64,000 nucleotides of DNA from Flavobacterium sp. Root901. Lineage in GTDB: Bacteria > Bacteroidota > Bacteroidia > Flavobacteriales > Flavobacteriaceae. Of this stretch, positions 38,427 to 47,098 are shown piece by piece. Where the stretch lies: the NCBI RefSeq assembly GCF_001429765.1, contig NZ_LMJB01000011.1, positions 44,993 through 108,992 of the forward strand, written 5' to 3'. A program made the translations under genes and the position numbers. The notes under the pieces are model-generated. The model did no database searches. It saw only the letters and a list, made by a program, of their open reading frames with translations, and had not been told where the DNA came from. Every line of letters begins with the position of its first letter. Within the stretch, counting starts at the first letter, position 1.

Positions 38427-38752
38427 AATATTTGTTGTTTTGTAACTTCTTTTTTAGATACATTATTTAGTGCCGAAATTGAAATCATCTTTTTTGTTAA
38501 GACATTCTCTATTTCAATATTGATTTTCCATTCTTTATAATTTTCCTGATAAGGTAATTTTATATTGTTATTTTGAATTTCATATTCCAACTCGTTAATT
38601 CTGGTTTCGATACTGTGAGTATTTTTAGTGAAAGTATTAAAAACTAAATTGTTCAATATCAAACTGGCTACGATAAATATAATAACCACTAAAACAGTTG
38701 CCACAATAGCTTCGACCAGTGTTGCCGATTTTATTTTTTTTAGTACACCCAT
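38408..38752 (-). CDS. Small pseudopilin (GspH/I-like)
   Basis: A 114-residue protein beginning MGVLKKIKS, then ATLVEAIVATVLVVIIFIVAS; Ser9 is -1 and Glu14 is +5. The rest is a short soluble domain with a predicted amphipathic helix (THSIETRINELEYEIQNN) and a beta-rich end. It overlaps both neighbours, so translation of the operon is probably coupled. A minor pseudopilin role is inferred from position and N-terminus. Confidence 0.7.
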   Translation of the reverse strand: MGVLKKIKSATLVEAIVATVLVVIIFIVASLILNNLVFNTFTKNTHSIETRINELEYEIQNNNIKLPYQENYKEWKINIEIENVLTKKMISISALNNVSKKEVTKQQILWQQEN

Positions 38753-40029
38753 TTCAAAACAGTTTTAGGTTCTTGTTCTAAAATTATGCCTCCGTAAATT
38801 GGCGGTACAGTTTGGTTTTCGATAGTGGCATTATAAACATGGTTCATAAAAATTGATCCCGCCTGGTTTGCCACAAACTGCTTGGTATATACAGATCCTG
38901 AAACGATTCCTTTGATTTCAAAATTACCGTTGCAGTATACCTGTCCTTTGATTCTGGAATCTTTTTCTAATACAATCTGCGTTTGAAAATCTGATGTTTC
39001 TTTGGTTTGTAAATAGATAACACATCCTTTTACAATACTTTCTTCTCCTATAAAAATTTGATTTTCTGCCAGGGTATTTGAGTTGGAATTATCGATAACA
39101 GCATTTTTATTATCCTGAAACAAGAGAAGGGCAGAAGGATAGCTTAAATTACATTTTTTTCCTAATGAAATTTTTTTTGAGGCAATCGCCTGAAAAGTTC
39201 CAATAGTTTCGTCTTCAATTTCGATAATAGGTGCAATAAGCAATAAGTCATTTAATAAGGCGGTTTTTTTTACCTTAATAGCTGTTTCGGATTTGATAAT
39301 TATATTGCCTGAAATGATTTTGTTTTCTATTGTTATGGCATTTTCAGAGTAAAATCCTTTTGTTTTTTCTTTAAAAGAATTAGTAATTTTTGTAGAAGAA
39401 TTTAAATTGATATAATCTTCCTGATTAATTATTTTATACTCTTTTAAATAATAATTTGCAGTATCCAGAAAGGATTTTTCGGGTTTAGGAAGTTGTGCAG
39501 TACTTTTTTCGATGCGTCCGTAAACTAATTGTGTTCCATAATAACTATTTCCTGCAATATAACCTGAATTTACACCCTGAGTAGGTAAATAGGCAATGCC
39601 CTGTATTTTAGTACTGCCCACAACTGTTAATGCATTATGTGTTTCCTGCAAGAATACAGTTGGCGATTTATCGGCAATAATAAGAGAGCCTATGATCGCA
39701 GCTTTAGTAAATTTCTTTTTTCTGAATTGGGTTATAGTAATTCCTTTTTGAAAAACACCCCATTGTGACAAATGGGTTTTAATGGTTTGATTTTCTTTTT
39801 TTATAAAATCGATCCGGGCTGTATCAGTGCTTAATTCCTTTTGTTCCAATAGTGACTGAATCCCTATATCTGCAATCTGAATATTTTCAACAGCACCTTT
39901 CGACTGCTCTTTCATATAAATAAAAGTATAAGCATACAAAACCAAGCCGGCCAGGAGCAAAGCAATTAATACAGCAATAAAAACTGTAAATTGTAAGGCG
40001 CCGGATTTAATTTTTAACTTTAATTTCAA
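38740..40029 (-). CDS. Large GspK-like pseudopilin with beta-helix-like domain
   Basis: A 429-residue protein whose N-terminus aligns with the two pseudopilins after it: KLKIKS, then GALQFTVFIAVLIALLLAG. Position +5 is Phe, not Glu; lack of Glu5 is a known feature of GspK, the tip pseudopilin. The large C-terminal part has repeating short strands with hydrophobic and Gly turns (SGNIIIKSETAIKVKKTAL, IKGQVYCNGNFEIKGIVSG), suggesting a right-handed beta-helix or bactofilin-like stack. Start overlaps the upstream gene by four bases. Confidence 0.6.
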   Translation of the reverse strand: MKLKLKIKSGALQFTVFIAVLIALLLAGLVLYAYTFIYMKEQSKGAVENIQIADIGIQSLLEQKELSTDTARIDFIKKENQTIKTHLSQWGVFQKGITITQFRKKKFTKAAIIGSLIIADKSPTVFLQETHNALTVVGSTKIQGIAYLPTQGVNSGYIAGNSYYGTQLVYGRIEKSTAQLPKPEKSFLDTANYYLKEYKIINQEDYINLNSSTKITNSFKEKTKGFYSENAITIENKIISGNIIIKSETAIKVKKTALLNDLLLIAPIIEIEDETIGTFQAIASKKISLGKKCNLSYPSALLLFQDNKNAVIDNSNSNTLAENQIFIGEESIVKGCVIYLQTKETSDFQTQIVLEKDSRIKGQVYCNGNFEIKGIVSGSVYTKQFVANQAGSIFMNHVYNATIENQTVPPIYGGIILEQEPKTVLKWVY

Positions 40030-40511
40030 TCTTGAATCATTATTAAATTAAGATTGCCTTTATATTTTACATATACAGACTCTTTATCGCCAGATTTAAG
40101 AAAAACTTCATTTTCTGTATCACCAATTTTCATATAGTAATTTTTATTATCTATGATGAGCATGTATATTGTATTTTTACTTTTTGCATCTGCAATTAAA
40201 CCTTTATAAATTATATTTGGCCAAATTAAAGGCTCTGACTTTTTTGGTGTTCTTATCACTTTAGTCGACGTTTTTTTTGTGGCAGAAGCTTTTTCTGGAT
40301 TGTACATTTTTCCTAAAAACGGATCGCGATAATTTACATTAACAATAAAGGGTTCCCTTTTGTTAACCTTTAACGGTTTAATGCTAAACTCAGGATTATC
40401 ATCAGGGAGTATTTCATCGGAATTTGTAAAAGAAAATACCTGAAATAAAACCGCTCCCCAAACAAATAATACAAGAGGTAAAAGAATATATATGTTTTTC
40501 TTATTTTTCAT
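40026..40511 (-). CDS. GspC/PilP-like inner membrane protein
   Basis: A 161-residue protein with one N-terminal membrane helix (IYILLPLVLFVWGAVLFQVF) and a periplasmic part. YRDPFLGKM at about residues 60-68 matches the DPF motif of PilP/GspC proteins, and the C-terminal half (IIYKGLIADAKSKNTIYMLI, NYYMKIGDTE) reads like the small homology-region beta-sandwich that contacts the secretin. It is first in the - strand secretion operon. Fold assignment is by pattern only. Confidence 0.6.
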   Translation of the reverse strand: MKNKKNIYILLPLVLFVWGAVLFQVFSFTNSDEILPDDNPEFSIKPLKVNKREPFIVNVNYRDPFLGKMYNPEKASATKKTSTKVIRTPKKSEPLIWPNIIYKGLIADAKSKNTIYMLIIDNKNYYMKIGDTENEVFLKSGDKESVYVKYKGNLNLIMIQD

Positions 40512-40517
40512 TAAGAC

Positions 40518-40583
40518 CTATTTTTGATCTAGTTCTTTCTCAATTTTTGCAATTCGCAAAGCTAAGGTTTTATAGTTTTTCAT
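40518..40583 (-). CDS. Possible 21-residue peptide
   Basis: ATG at 40583 opens a 21-codon frame (MKNYKTLALRIAKIEKELDQ, then K) between the frameshifted fibre gene and the GspC-like gene. The peptide is helical and charged, with the same K/E-rich coiled-coil flavour as the ends of the fibre proteins. It may be a real small protein or a leftover fragment. Evidence is weak. Confidence 0.25.
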   Translation of the reverse strand: MKNYKTLALRIAKIEKELDQK

Positions 40584-40587
40584 TTTA

Positions 40588-41513
40588 CTACTTATTTTTG
40601 TTAGATTTTAAAATTAGAATATCTTTTTTTATTTCTATATTTTCTTTTTTGATATTTTCATTTTCTTTCTTCATCTCAATCATATAAAGTGTCATTTCTT
40701 CCATTTTTTTTAGAAGCGCCATATTCATTTCCGCCAGCATCAGACCATTTTTTTCAATTTCCTTTGCAGATGGTATTTCGGGTAAATGTTTATTTTCTTT
40801 AATATAATTTTCAACTTCTTCTAAAGTTTTTAATTGATAGTTGTTTTCGAAAACATAATCAGGAACTAGTGCCCCTAATAGATCAACCTTGACTTCTTGA
40901 GTGTGGATTTTTCCTTTTACGGTTAGTTTTTCATCAGGTGTTGTGGTTCCTATACCAACATTTGAGGTAAAATATGCATTCGGCTTTGATAAATCCCTTT
41001 TGTGCTTGCATATTCATCAACATATGTTTTAAAACTATGGGAAGGACCATTAGTTTCCTGATAGGGGAGAACATTTTGAATCCCATCATAAATTGTGGGA
41101 TTTACAACATAATTTGATTGATAATAATATGTTGTATTGCCTCCACGTATCCATATGATTATACAACGACAGCTTCCTTTTTCCGAAGCATCTCTCCAGC
41201 CAGCAATAAAATTTTCATAAAGACCATTAAGCGCAGGTTTTACATTGGCATCAATAAAATAAGAACCGTATCCAAAATTGGTTACATGGTAATCAAAATT
41301 GGCCATTAAAGTTCCTCGAGATGTTGAGTTAAGATGAATATCACTTCTTCCTAACTTTAAATTAGTTGGTACATTTGTATTCCATCCTCCATCAAAAAAA
41401 GTGACAGGGTAAAATTTATCGATATCTCCGCCAACGTTAAAACTTCCAGAAGTCTGACTAAAAATATAGGTTGGAATACTAAGGAATATAATAATGTATA
41501 ATTTTTTTTTCAT
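40588..41513 (-). pseudogene. Fibre-like secreted protein, frameshifted
   Basis: The N-terminal part (41513 to about 40985) has a signal peptide (TYIFSQ) and 175 residues of unique sequence ending at IYQS. The frame then stops at 40950. In the neighbouring frame the family C-terminal domain is intact (SNVGIGTTTPDEKLTVKGK, KVDLLGALVPDYVFEN, KHLPEIPSAKEIEKNGLML) and ends at 40588. Adding one A to the run at about 40985-40987 would restore one continuous protein of about 308 residues. It is either a recent pseudogene, a phase-variable tract or a sequencing error. Confidence 0.8.
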
Positions 41514-42440
41514 TTACTTTGAGAAAACTGTTTTTTTAAGATTTTTTATTTCTTGATTTTGTTTTTCATTTTCTTTCTTCATTTCAATCATGTAAAGAGT
41601 CAATTCTTCAATTTTTTTAAGTAAAGCCATGTTCATTTCTGCCAGCATTAGTCCATTTTTCTCTATGTCATATGCAGAGGGAACTTCTGGTAAATGTTTA
41701 TTTTCTCGGATATAATTTTCAACTTCTTCTAAAGTTTTAAGTTTATATTCGTTTTCAAAAACATAATCAGGAACTAATGGTCCAAGCATATCTACACGAA
41801 CTTCCTGAGTATGGATTTTTCCTTTAACAGTTAATTTTTCATCTGGAGATATTGTTCCAATTCCCACATTATTAGCCATCACAAAAAAATTGTTCACTTG
41901 ATGAGTTTCATTCATATTTGAGCTAAAGTCTTGGATGTCAGAAAGTACATCTGTATTGACAGCAGCTCCGTTTATCTGATAAGTAACAGATTTCATATTT
42001 TCACCAGTTGATTTTGTCCAGCCTGTAAATTTAAACCCCCAATTATGATAAGCATTTGAATAAGGGACATCAACAGCCAAATATTTTTTTCCACTGTAGA
42101 TACAAGTTTTTAAAGCCCAGTTACTATTATTATCAAAGGATTTCATAAGTGCAGAAGTACTATTATATGCTGAAGAAGAATTTATTTCAATTATATTTAT
42201 TCGGTTTCCCGCTCCCGAAGCACCTCTAAATGCGGTAATGGTACCTACAGCATTATTCATATTTATTAGTGTACCATTGTAAATCTCATGTAGTAAAATT
42301 AAATTTCTTGTATAATCGCCTCCGCTGCTACCAATGTCAATTATTTTATAATCCCCTGCTAAAGGTGTTGTTGACACTTGTGCATGTGTAAATGATGTGA
42401 TGAGGAGTGATAGAATTATCAATTTTAATATTTTGTTCAT
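41514..42440 (-). CDS. Fibre-like secreted protein with C-terminal coiled-coil domain
   Basis: A 308-residue protein with signal peptide (THAQ, about residue 20). The N-terminal 190 residues are unique and beta-rich. From about residue 195 it has the shared module: NVGIGTISPDEKLTVKGKIH, VRVDMLGPLVPDYVFENEY, LKTLEEVENYIRENKHLPEV, MLAEMNMALLKKIEELTLYM, then a K/E-rich coiled coil. The module resembles the ends of phage tail-fibre and Bacteroidota cell-surface proteins that trimerise. The next gene starts one base after its stop. Confidence 0.7.
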   Translation of the reverse strand: MNKILKLIILSLLITSFTHAQVSTTPLAGDYKIIDIGSSGGDYTRNLILLHEIYNGTLINMNNAVGTITAFRGASGAGNRINIIEINSSSAYNSTSALMKSFDNNSNWALKTCIYSGKKYLAVDVPYSNAYHNWGFKFTGWTKSTGENMKSVTYQINGAAVNTDVLSDIQDFSSNMNETHQVNNFFVMANNVGIGTISPDEKLTVKGKIHTQEVRVDMLGPLVPDYVFENEYKLKTLEEVENYIRENKHLPEVPSAYDIEKNGLMLAEMNMALLKKIEELTLYMIEMKKENEKQNQEIKNLKKTVFSK

Positions 42441-42483
42441 TTTTTATATTTTATTTTTAGTAATAATAATTTTTTCATGTTGC

Positions 42484-43434
42484 TTATTTTATTTGTTTTA
42501 ATTTAGATATGTCCTTTTTCATTTCTTCGTTTTCTTTTTTTATCTCAATTATATAGAGAGTTAATTCTTCCATTTTTTTAAGAAGTGCCATATTCATTTC
42601 CGCCAGCATCAGACCATTTTTTTCAATTTCTTTTGCAGATGGAATTTCAGGTAAATGTTTATTTTCCTTAATATATTTTTCAACTTCTTCTAAAGTTTTA
42701 AGCTTATATTCATTTTCAAAAACATAATCGGGAACTAATGGTCCTAGTAAATCAACCTTGACTTCCTGTGTGTGGATTTTTCCTTTTACGGTTAGTTTTT
42801 CATCTGGGCTAGGGGTACCGATACCTACATTTCCGTTTTGAATAGCTTTAATAGCAAGTGACGCACCATTTGAAGAAAAAACATTTCCGACATACAAATC
42901 CCAGTCAGATGTCATTGGAAGAAATTTAGAAACAGATGTATCATTGCCTGTATTGTTTAGTGCCGTAAAAGAATTATTTAAATTTAATGCAGTTACTTTT
43001 ATATAAACAATTAGATTGTCAGTTGTTACTCCTAATGTGTTAATAGCTCTTATCCTAAATCTAGGATTTGCAGCCTCAGTATTGCAATCTACTGTAAAAT
43101 TTATTGATGTACCTGTGTAAGGATTATTATTACTGCGTCCAACTTCTCTCCAAATTGCTGGATTAGCGTGAGATATTGCGGCTACATGAGTAGCTGCAGC
43201 TGCTATGTTTCCTCTTGTATAAGCGATTGAAATTTCGTAATAACCTCCTGCAAGAGATTTTGGACTTACTTTTAAAAATTCTACATAATCTCCTATAGTA
43301 AATCCAGCCGGAAAGGTAACGCTGGTCTCGTATTCTGTGAGATACATGTTTTTAATAAAAGAAGTGTCATATGATTTAGCAGAGAAGTTTGCCGTATAAG
43401 TAAAGAATAAGATAATAAAGAATAGTTTTTTCAT
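42484..43434 (-). CDS. Fibre-like secreted protein with C-terminal coiled-coil domain
   Basis: A 316-residue secreted protein (signal peptide to about residue 19). Residues 20-195 are unique (VTFPAGFTIGDYVEFLKVSP, FRIRAINTLGVTTDNLIVYI) and probably a beta-sandwich. The shared module begins at NVGIGTPSPDEKLTVKGK and continues through KVDLLGPLVPDYVFENEY and KHLPEIPSAKEIEKNG to a coiled coil. The module is nearly identical to those of the two genes that follow on this strand (subtype A), while the N-terminal halves are unrelated, so the family varies its display domain on a constant base. Confidence 0.7.
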   Translation of the reverse strand: MKKLFFIILFFTYTANFSAKSYDTSFIKNMYLTEYETSVTFPAGFTIGDYVEFLKVSPKSLAGGYYEISIAYTRGNIAAAATHVAAISHANPAIWREVGRSNNNPYTGTSINFTVDCNTEAANPRFRIRAINTLGVTTDNLIVYIKVTALNLNNSFTALNNTGNDTSVSKFLPMTSDWDLYVGNVFSSNGASLAIKAIQNGNVGIGTPSPDEKLTVKGKIHTQEVKVDLLGPLVPDYVFENEYKLKTLEEVEKYIKENKHLPEIPSAKEIEKNGLMLAEMNMALLKKMEELTLYIIEIKKENEEMKKDISKLKQIK

Positions 43435-43484
43435 TGAGTTATTATGTTTTTAATTTTGAGATAAATAAAAAGAGATTAAAGACA

Positions 43485-44417
43485 TTAATTTATTATAAAA
43501 TTAAAAACAGTACTTCTGGCACTTTGATTTCCAGCTTCATCAAATGATTTTATAAACCAGTAATAAGTTCCTTTTGTAAGTGTTTTATTATAAGGGTTTA
43601 CAGCTCTATCCTTAAAATTTAAATTAGTTAAAGCGCTTTCATTATAAACATATATGCTGTCTCTTTCTGTACTTCCTGAAACAGGAGTTCTGTTCCATTG
43701 AAAATTAATACTTGTATTAGTTGTTGAGCTGGAATTTACAGGACTGGTAAGAATAGGAGTATTAGGTGCTTTTGTATCTATTAAAAGTAATCTGGAAGTG
43801 TAAAGGGTCTGTGCCGTTCCGTTACTAGCTCTTACTTTCCATGTGTACTTACCTTCGTCAAAAGTAAAATTAAGAAAAAGTGCTTCTGAATTTTGTTCTT
43901 TTACTAAAGTGTTATTTTCATCCAGAATTTGAAGCTGATAACCTGTTGCCCCAATAATAGAGTTCCAGGACAATTTCTGTAAAGCAGTTTTAGTAATTAG
44001 ATTATTAGCTGGAGTTAATAGAATTACAGTATTATTTTGAAAATCATCATTATTTATGATTTCAAAGTTTCTTTTAAAATAAGCAGTTTCATAAGCACTG
44101 TTAACAGCCCTTACTCTCCATTCATATTTTCCAATATTTAACTGCTGTGTATAAGAGTTTTTAGCAACTAATGTATCTACTACTATTTGCTGTGGGGATT
44201 CAAAATTTGGAATGGCAATTTGTAATTGATATTTGTCTGCACTTTCGACAGTTTCCCATGAAAAAGTAACACCTGATGTAGATAAAGCAATATTGTTTCC
44301 AGGTGCTGTTAATACTACTTCTTCTTTTGATATATCATCAACCATTAATATTTCTTCGCAAGAAAAAAAGCTTAGAAAGATGAGAAGATAGAAATATTTA
44401 AATGAATTTTTTGTCAT
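43485..44417 (-). CDS. Lipoprotein with three fibronectin/Ig-like domains
   Basis: A 310-residue protein with lipobox FLSFFSCEEI (Cys at about 20) and acidic residues just after it, compatible with surface export. Three repeats of about 90 residues follow. Each has a P-x-N/V start, a W in strand B (TFSWETVESADKYQLQI, LSWNSIIGATGYQLQIL, FQWNRTPVSGS) and a closing Y-x-W-x-V/I-x-A/S motif (GKYEWRVRAVNS, GKYTWKVRASNG, GTYYWFIKSFDE). A binding or scaffold role at the cell surface is likely; the ligand is unknown. It is in line with the fibre genes. Confidence 0.7.
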   Translation of the reverse strand: MTKNSFKYFYLLIFLSFFSCEEILMVDDISKEEVVLTAPGNNIALSTSGVTFSWETVESADKYQLQIAIPNFESPQQIVVDTLVAKNSYTQQLNIGKYEWRVRAVNSAYETAYFKRNFEIINNDDFQNNTVILLTPANNLITKTALQKLSWNSIIGATGYQLQILDENNTLVKEQNSEALFLNFTFDEGKYTWKVRASNGTAQTLYTSRLLLIDTKAPNTPILTSPVNSSSTTNTSINFQWNRTPVSGSTERDSIYVYNESALTNLNFKDRAVNPYNKTLTKGTYYWFIKSFDEAGNQSARSTVFNFIIN

Positions 44418-44462
44418 GATAATTGACTTATGTATATAATTAAAAAATAAGCGTTAAAGAAA

Positions 44463-45191
44463 TTACATATCAAATAAATCTTTATTGTTTTTTCTCTCGC
44501 TTATTCGGCTTTTAGTAATTCCGGAGCAGCTATTATTTTCATTTACAATATCAGCCACATTCCAGGTTCCTTTTATTGATTTTATCCAGCAAAATGAGCT
44601 TACCTGATAGGCAACAATTGTTTCAGGATTAATATCAATAATGTCTGTTTTTTTTCCGGATTTAAACAGCGCAATTGTATATTTTTTGTATTGATTGTTA
44701 ATTATATAATATACATCAGATTGTCTGATTTTTGCAATTTCCTCAACAGGAAGGCTTACTGCGAGACTTGAAATTATCTTTAAGTTTTGAGTATCGGTCA
44801 ATAATTTTAAAACAGGAGCGTTATAATCGGCATTAATTTCCTGAATAAGACCAGCTATATCCAAAATTTTAATTGTTACCAATTCTGGTTTAACTGGCAA
44901 ACTGTCTATAAAAGCAACTTTAGTCTGGCTTTGATTATATTTTGCTTTTGATTTATATATTTTATTTAATTTTTTGTTATAAGGAACAATACCAATTTCC
45001 ACACGAATATTATTTTCCAATTTAGCTAAAGCTTTTGGCTCAAATGTATTTTGATTGTATGACAATTTTGATGTTCCAATATTTCCTAATTCAACGACCG
45101 AAGATGAGAATTTATAGTCGTCGTTTTTAATTTTGGTTGTCTGACAAGCGCCAAAAACAAAGAGCGCAAAGACAACAGCTTTTTTTAACAT
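44463..45191 (-). CDS. Lipoprotein of unknown function
   Basis: A 242-residue protein with a lipobox (FVFGACQTT, Cys at about 16). No recognised domain. The mature part has an early strand-rich segment (VRVEIGIVPYNKKL-like) and a middle helical part (VKPELVTIKILDIAGLIQEI). Cysteines near SSFCWIKSIKGTWN and NNSCSGI could pair. It is the first gene of the - strand fibre/secretion cluster, 45 bases before the Fn3-like lipoprotein gene, and may be an outer membrane accessory of the system. Confidence 0.55.
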   Translation of the reverse strand: MLKKAVVFALFVFGACQTTKIKNDDYKFSSSVVELGNIGTSKLSYNQNTFEPKALAKLENNIRVEIGIVPYNKKLNKIYKSKAKYNQSQTKVAFIDSLPVKPELVTIKILDIAGLIQEINADYNAPVLKLLTDTQNLKIISSLAVSLPVEEIAKIRQSDVYYIINNQYKKYTIALFKSGKKTDIIDINPETIVAYQVSSFCWIKSIKGTWNVADIVNENNSCSGITKSRISERKNNKDLFDM

Positions 45192-45258
45192 AATGCTTTT
45201 ATTTATTTAGTTGAAAAAATATAATCATAAGAGAATGATTTTTAACAAATTTTGAACA

Positions 45259-45266
45259 AATCTACT
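45259..45266 (-). promoter_or_regulatory. Possible -7 box for the 45191 gene
   Basis: On the - strand this reads TAGATTTG, matching the Bacteroidota TAnnTTTG -7 element, 68 bases upstream of the lipoprotein ATG. I found no good TTG at the proper -33 distance, so it is only a candidate. Confidence 0.35.
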
Positions 45267-45306
45267 AAATTGGATATAATTTAGTGTTAAATACAGATCT
45301 TTTATT

Positions 45307-45338
45307 TTGGTAAAAAATATTTTTAAAAATTATATTTG
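45307..45338 (+). promoter_or_regulatory. Bacteroidota-type promoter for the 45377 fibre gene
   Basis: TTG at 45307-45309, a 21-base spacer and TATATTTG at 45331-45338 match the TTG / TAnnTTTG consensus. The start codon of the downstream gene lies 39 bases further on. The same TATATTTG box precedes the + strand secretion operon. Confidence 0.6.
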
Positions 45339-45376
45339 TGATGAAATATCTTATTTTTGCTTTTTAAATATAAATT

Positions 45377-46354
45377 ATGAAACTTAAATTACTTATTCCG
45401 GCATTGATATTATGCTAACTTTTAAATGCCCAGATATTCTCAACAAATTTTACACCTGTAGGCTGGGAACATAATATTCTTTTTAATGCTGAAACTCGCT
45501 ATACAGTGACACAAACTGGCCCTACCGCCAACTTGCCATTATTATTTGATGGAAGCATGTTTCCAAATCACATTTCAGGAGTCACACCTGATAATCCAGT
45601 AGTAATTCTTATAGAAGGATTGCCTAGTGCTCATACGCAGGCAGGTGCCTGGGTTGGATGGACCACACGATCTTTACCTGCAAGCAGATTTAAAATTGAA
45701 GGATATGATATATACAATTCGGCAAATGTATGGAGAGTTATTGCAGACAACTCTACTGTTGATTATAGTGGTTCTAATTTTTCGGTAAAAATACCAACTG
45801 CTGGAATTTATAGTAAGCTTAAATTTACTTTTTACAATGGTATTAATGGTGTCGTCGGCCTTTCTGAATTATTTTTTATTCATACCGAAGCTACAACTCC
45901 TTTTGCTGGTTTGTTGACACAATTGAAAACTAATTGGCAAAATAATGGTACAAATTTAACCTATAATTTGGGAAATGTAGGTATTGGAACAAGTTCACCT
46001 CAGAATAAACTTGATGTAAACGGGACAATCCATTCAAAAGAAGTAAAAGTAGATGTAAGCGGATGGCCAGATTATGTTTTCAAAAAACAGTATGATTTAG
46101 TAACTTTAGAACAAGTAGAAAAACATATAGCTGAAAAAGGTCATTTAGAGAATATTCCAAGTGAAGAAGAAGTCTTAAAAGGAGGAATAAGTCTAGGAGA
46201 AATGAATGCTAAACTTTTGCAGAAAATAGAAGAGCTTACTCTTTACATGATAGATTTAAATAAGAAAGTAAATGTAATTCAGGATAATAATGATAAACTT
46301 GTTAAGGAGAATAAGGCTTTAGTTAAAAAGATAGACAAGTTGGAAAAGAAGTAG
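45377..46354 (+). pseudogene. Fibre-like secreted protein with a stop codon in the signal peptide
   Basis: From ATG 45377 the frame reads MKLKLLIPALILC, then TAA at 45416-45418, and continues in the same frame as LLNAQIFSTNFTPVGWEHN. This is clearly one signal peptide cut by a nonsense codon. Downstream the protein is intact to 46354, with a discoidin-like N-terminal domain and the subtype B module (NVGIGTSSPQNKLDVNGTIH, WPDYVFKKQYDLVTLEQVEK, HLENIPSEEEVLKGGISLG). A GTG at 45506 could start a 282-residue version, but that would lack a signal peptide and not be exported. Confidence 0.85.
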
Positions 46355-46407
46355 TATTTTTGCAATATTTTTAAAATTATTAAGTGGATTTAGTAATCTT
46401 TAAAAAT

Positions 46408-46447
46408 AAAAAATGCACGAGTCTTTTTTGACTTCGTGCATTTTTTT
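46408..46447. terminator. Terminator after the fibre gene
   Basis: AAAAAATGCACGA-GTC pairs with GAC-TTCGTGCATTTTTTT across a short T-rich loop, with one bulged base. A and T tracts on both sides suggest it works in both directions. Confidence 0.8.
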
Positions 46448-47067
46448 ATGAACCATATTAATGTTTCTCAGATTATTTTTAAGGTTTTACTTATTCATGC
46501 TATTCTAAACTCAGTTAGTCTTAATTCTTTTTAAAGAATCTGTAGATGGTGCTTTTGCTTGCTTTGGTGCTTATTATAAATTTCTTTAAATCTTCATATT
46601 TCATTTTGTTGATTGATTAGTATATCGTTATTGGCAGATACAGGAACTCCATACAAGTTAGTCAAGCATCTTTACAATAAATACTAAACGAATCTGGAAA
46701 AGTGTAGCTTTTTGGCACTTTGTTTTCAAAAATATTTTTTTGACTGAATAAATAACTGTTCCAAAATGAGACACTGGTCAGGGAAATTTGAAAATGGCTG
46801 GAATTTTCACTTGAAGAACAGATGGTATCGGTTGGTATACGTACACAAGTCTGTTATGCGGGCAGGTAAATTGAAGGTCTAAATCTTGGATTGTGGTATT
46901 AAAACAGCTGATACAGGGAGACAGGTTGTTTGAATCCTAATTACTAGCCACAAGCTGACTTACCTAGCGGAAACAGGATCATATTAGTCCAAAAATCAGC
47001 ATTTAGGTACATTAGGTTTTCTTATAAAAGCAAAAGCCACTCCGTTATGGAATGGCTTATAGATTCT
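46448..47067. other. Decayed mobile-element DNA without an intact gene
   Basis: The - strand has a 27-codon frame at 46521-46604 (MKYEDLKKFIISTKASKSTI..., ending FFKKN) that looks like the start of a small helix-turn-helix protein of a mobile element. Nothing coherent is seen in 46650-47000. At 47031-47060 AAGCCACTCCGTTATGGAATGGCTT forms a terminator-like hairpin just before the third copy of the 31-bp repeat. I read the stretch as remnants next to the truncated relaxase. Confidence 0.45.
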
Positions 47068-47098
47068 CTTTGAGGGCACAGATTACAAATCTGCGCTA
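47068..47098. repeat. Third copy of the 31-bp repeat
   Basis: CTTTGAGGGCACAGATTACA and the following 11 bases match the copy at 27310-27340 at 29 of 31 positions. The relaxase reading frame begins to make sense exactly after it, so the repeat marks the junction where the N-terminus of the relaxase gene was lost. Confidence 0.7.

Noticed and set aside
40588..43434. Prophage tail-fibre region
   Set aside because: The shared module resembles tail-fibre ends, but there are no phage structural, lysis or integrase genes, and every member has a signal peptide.
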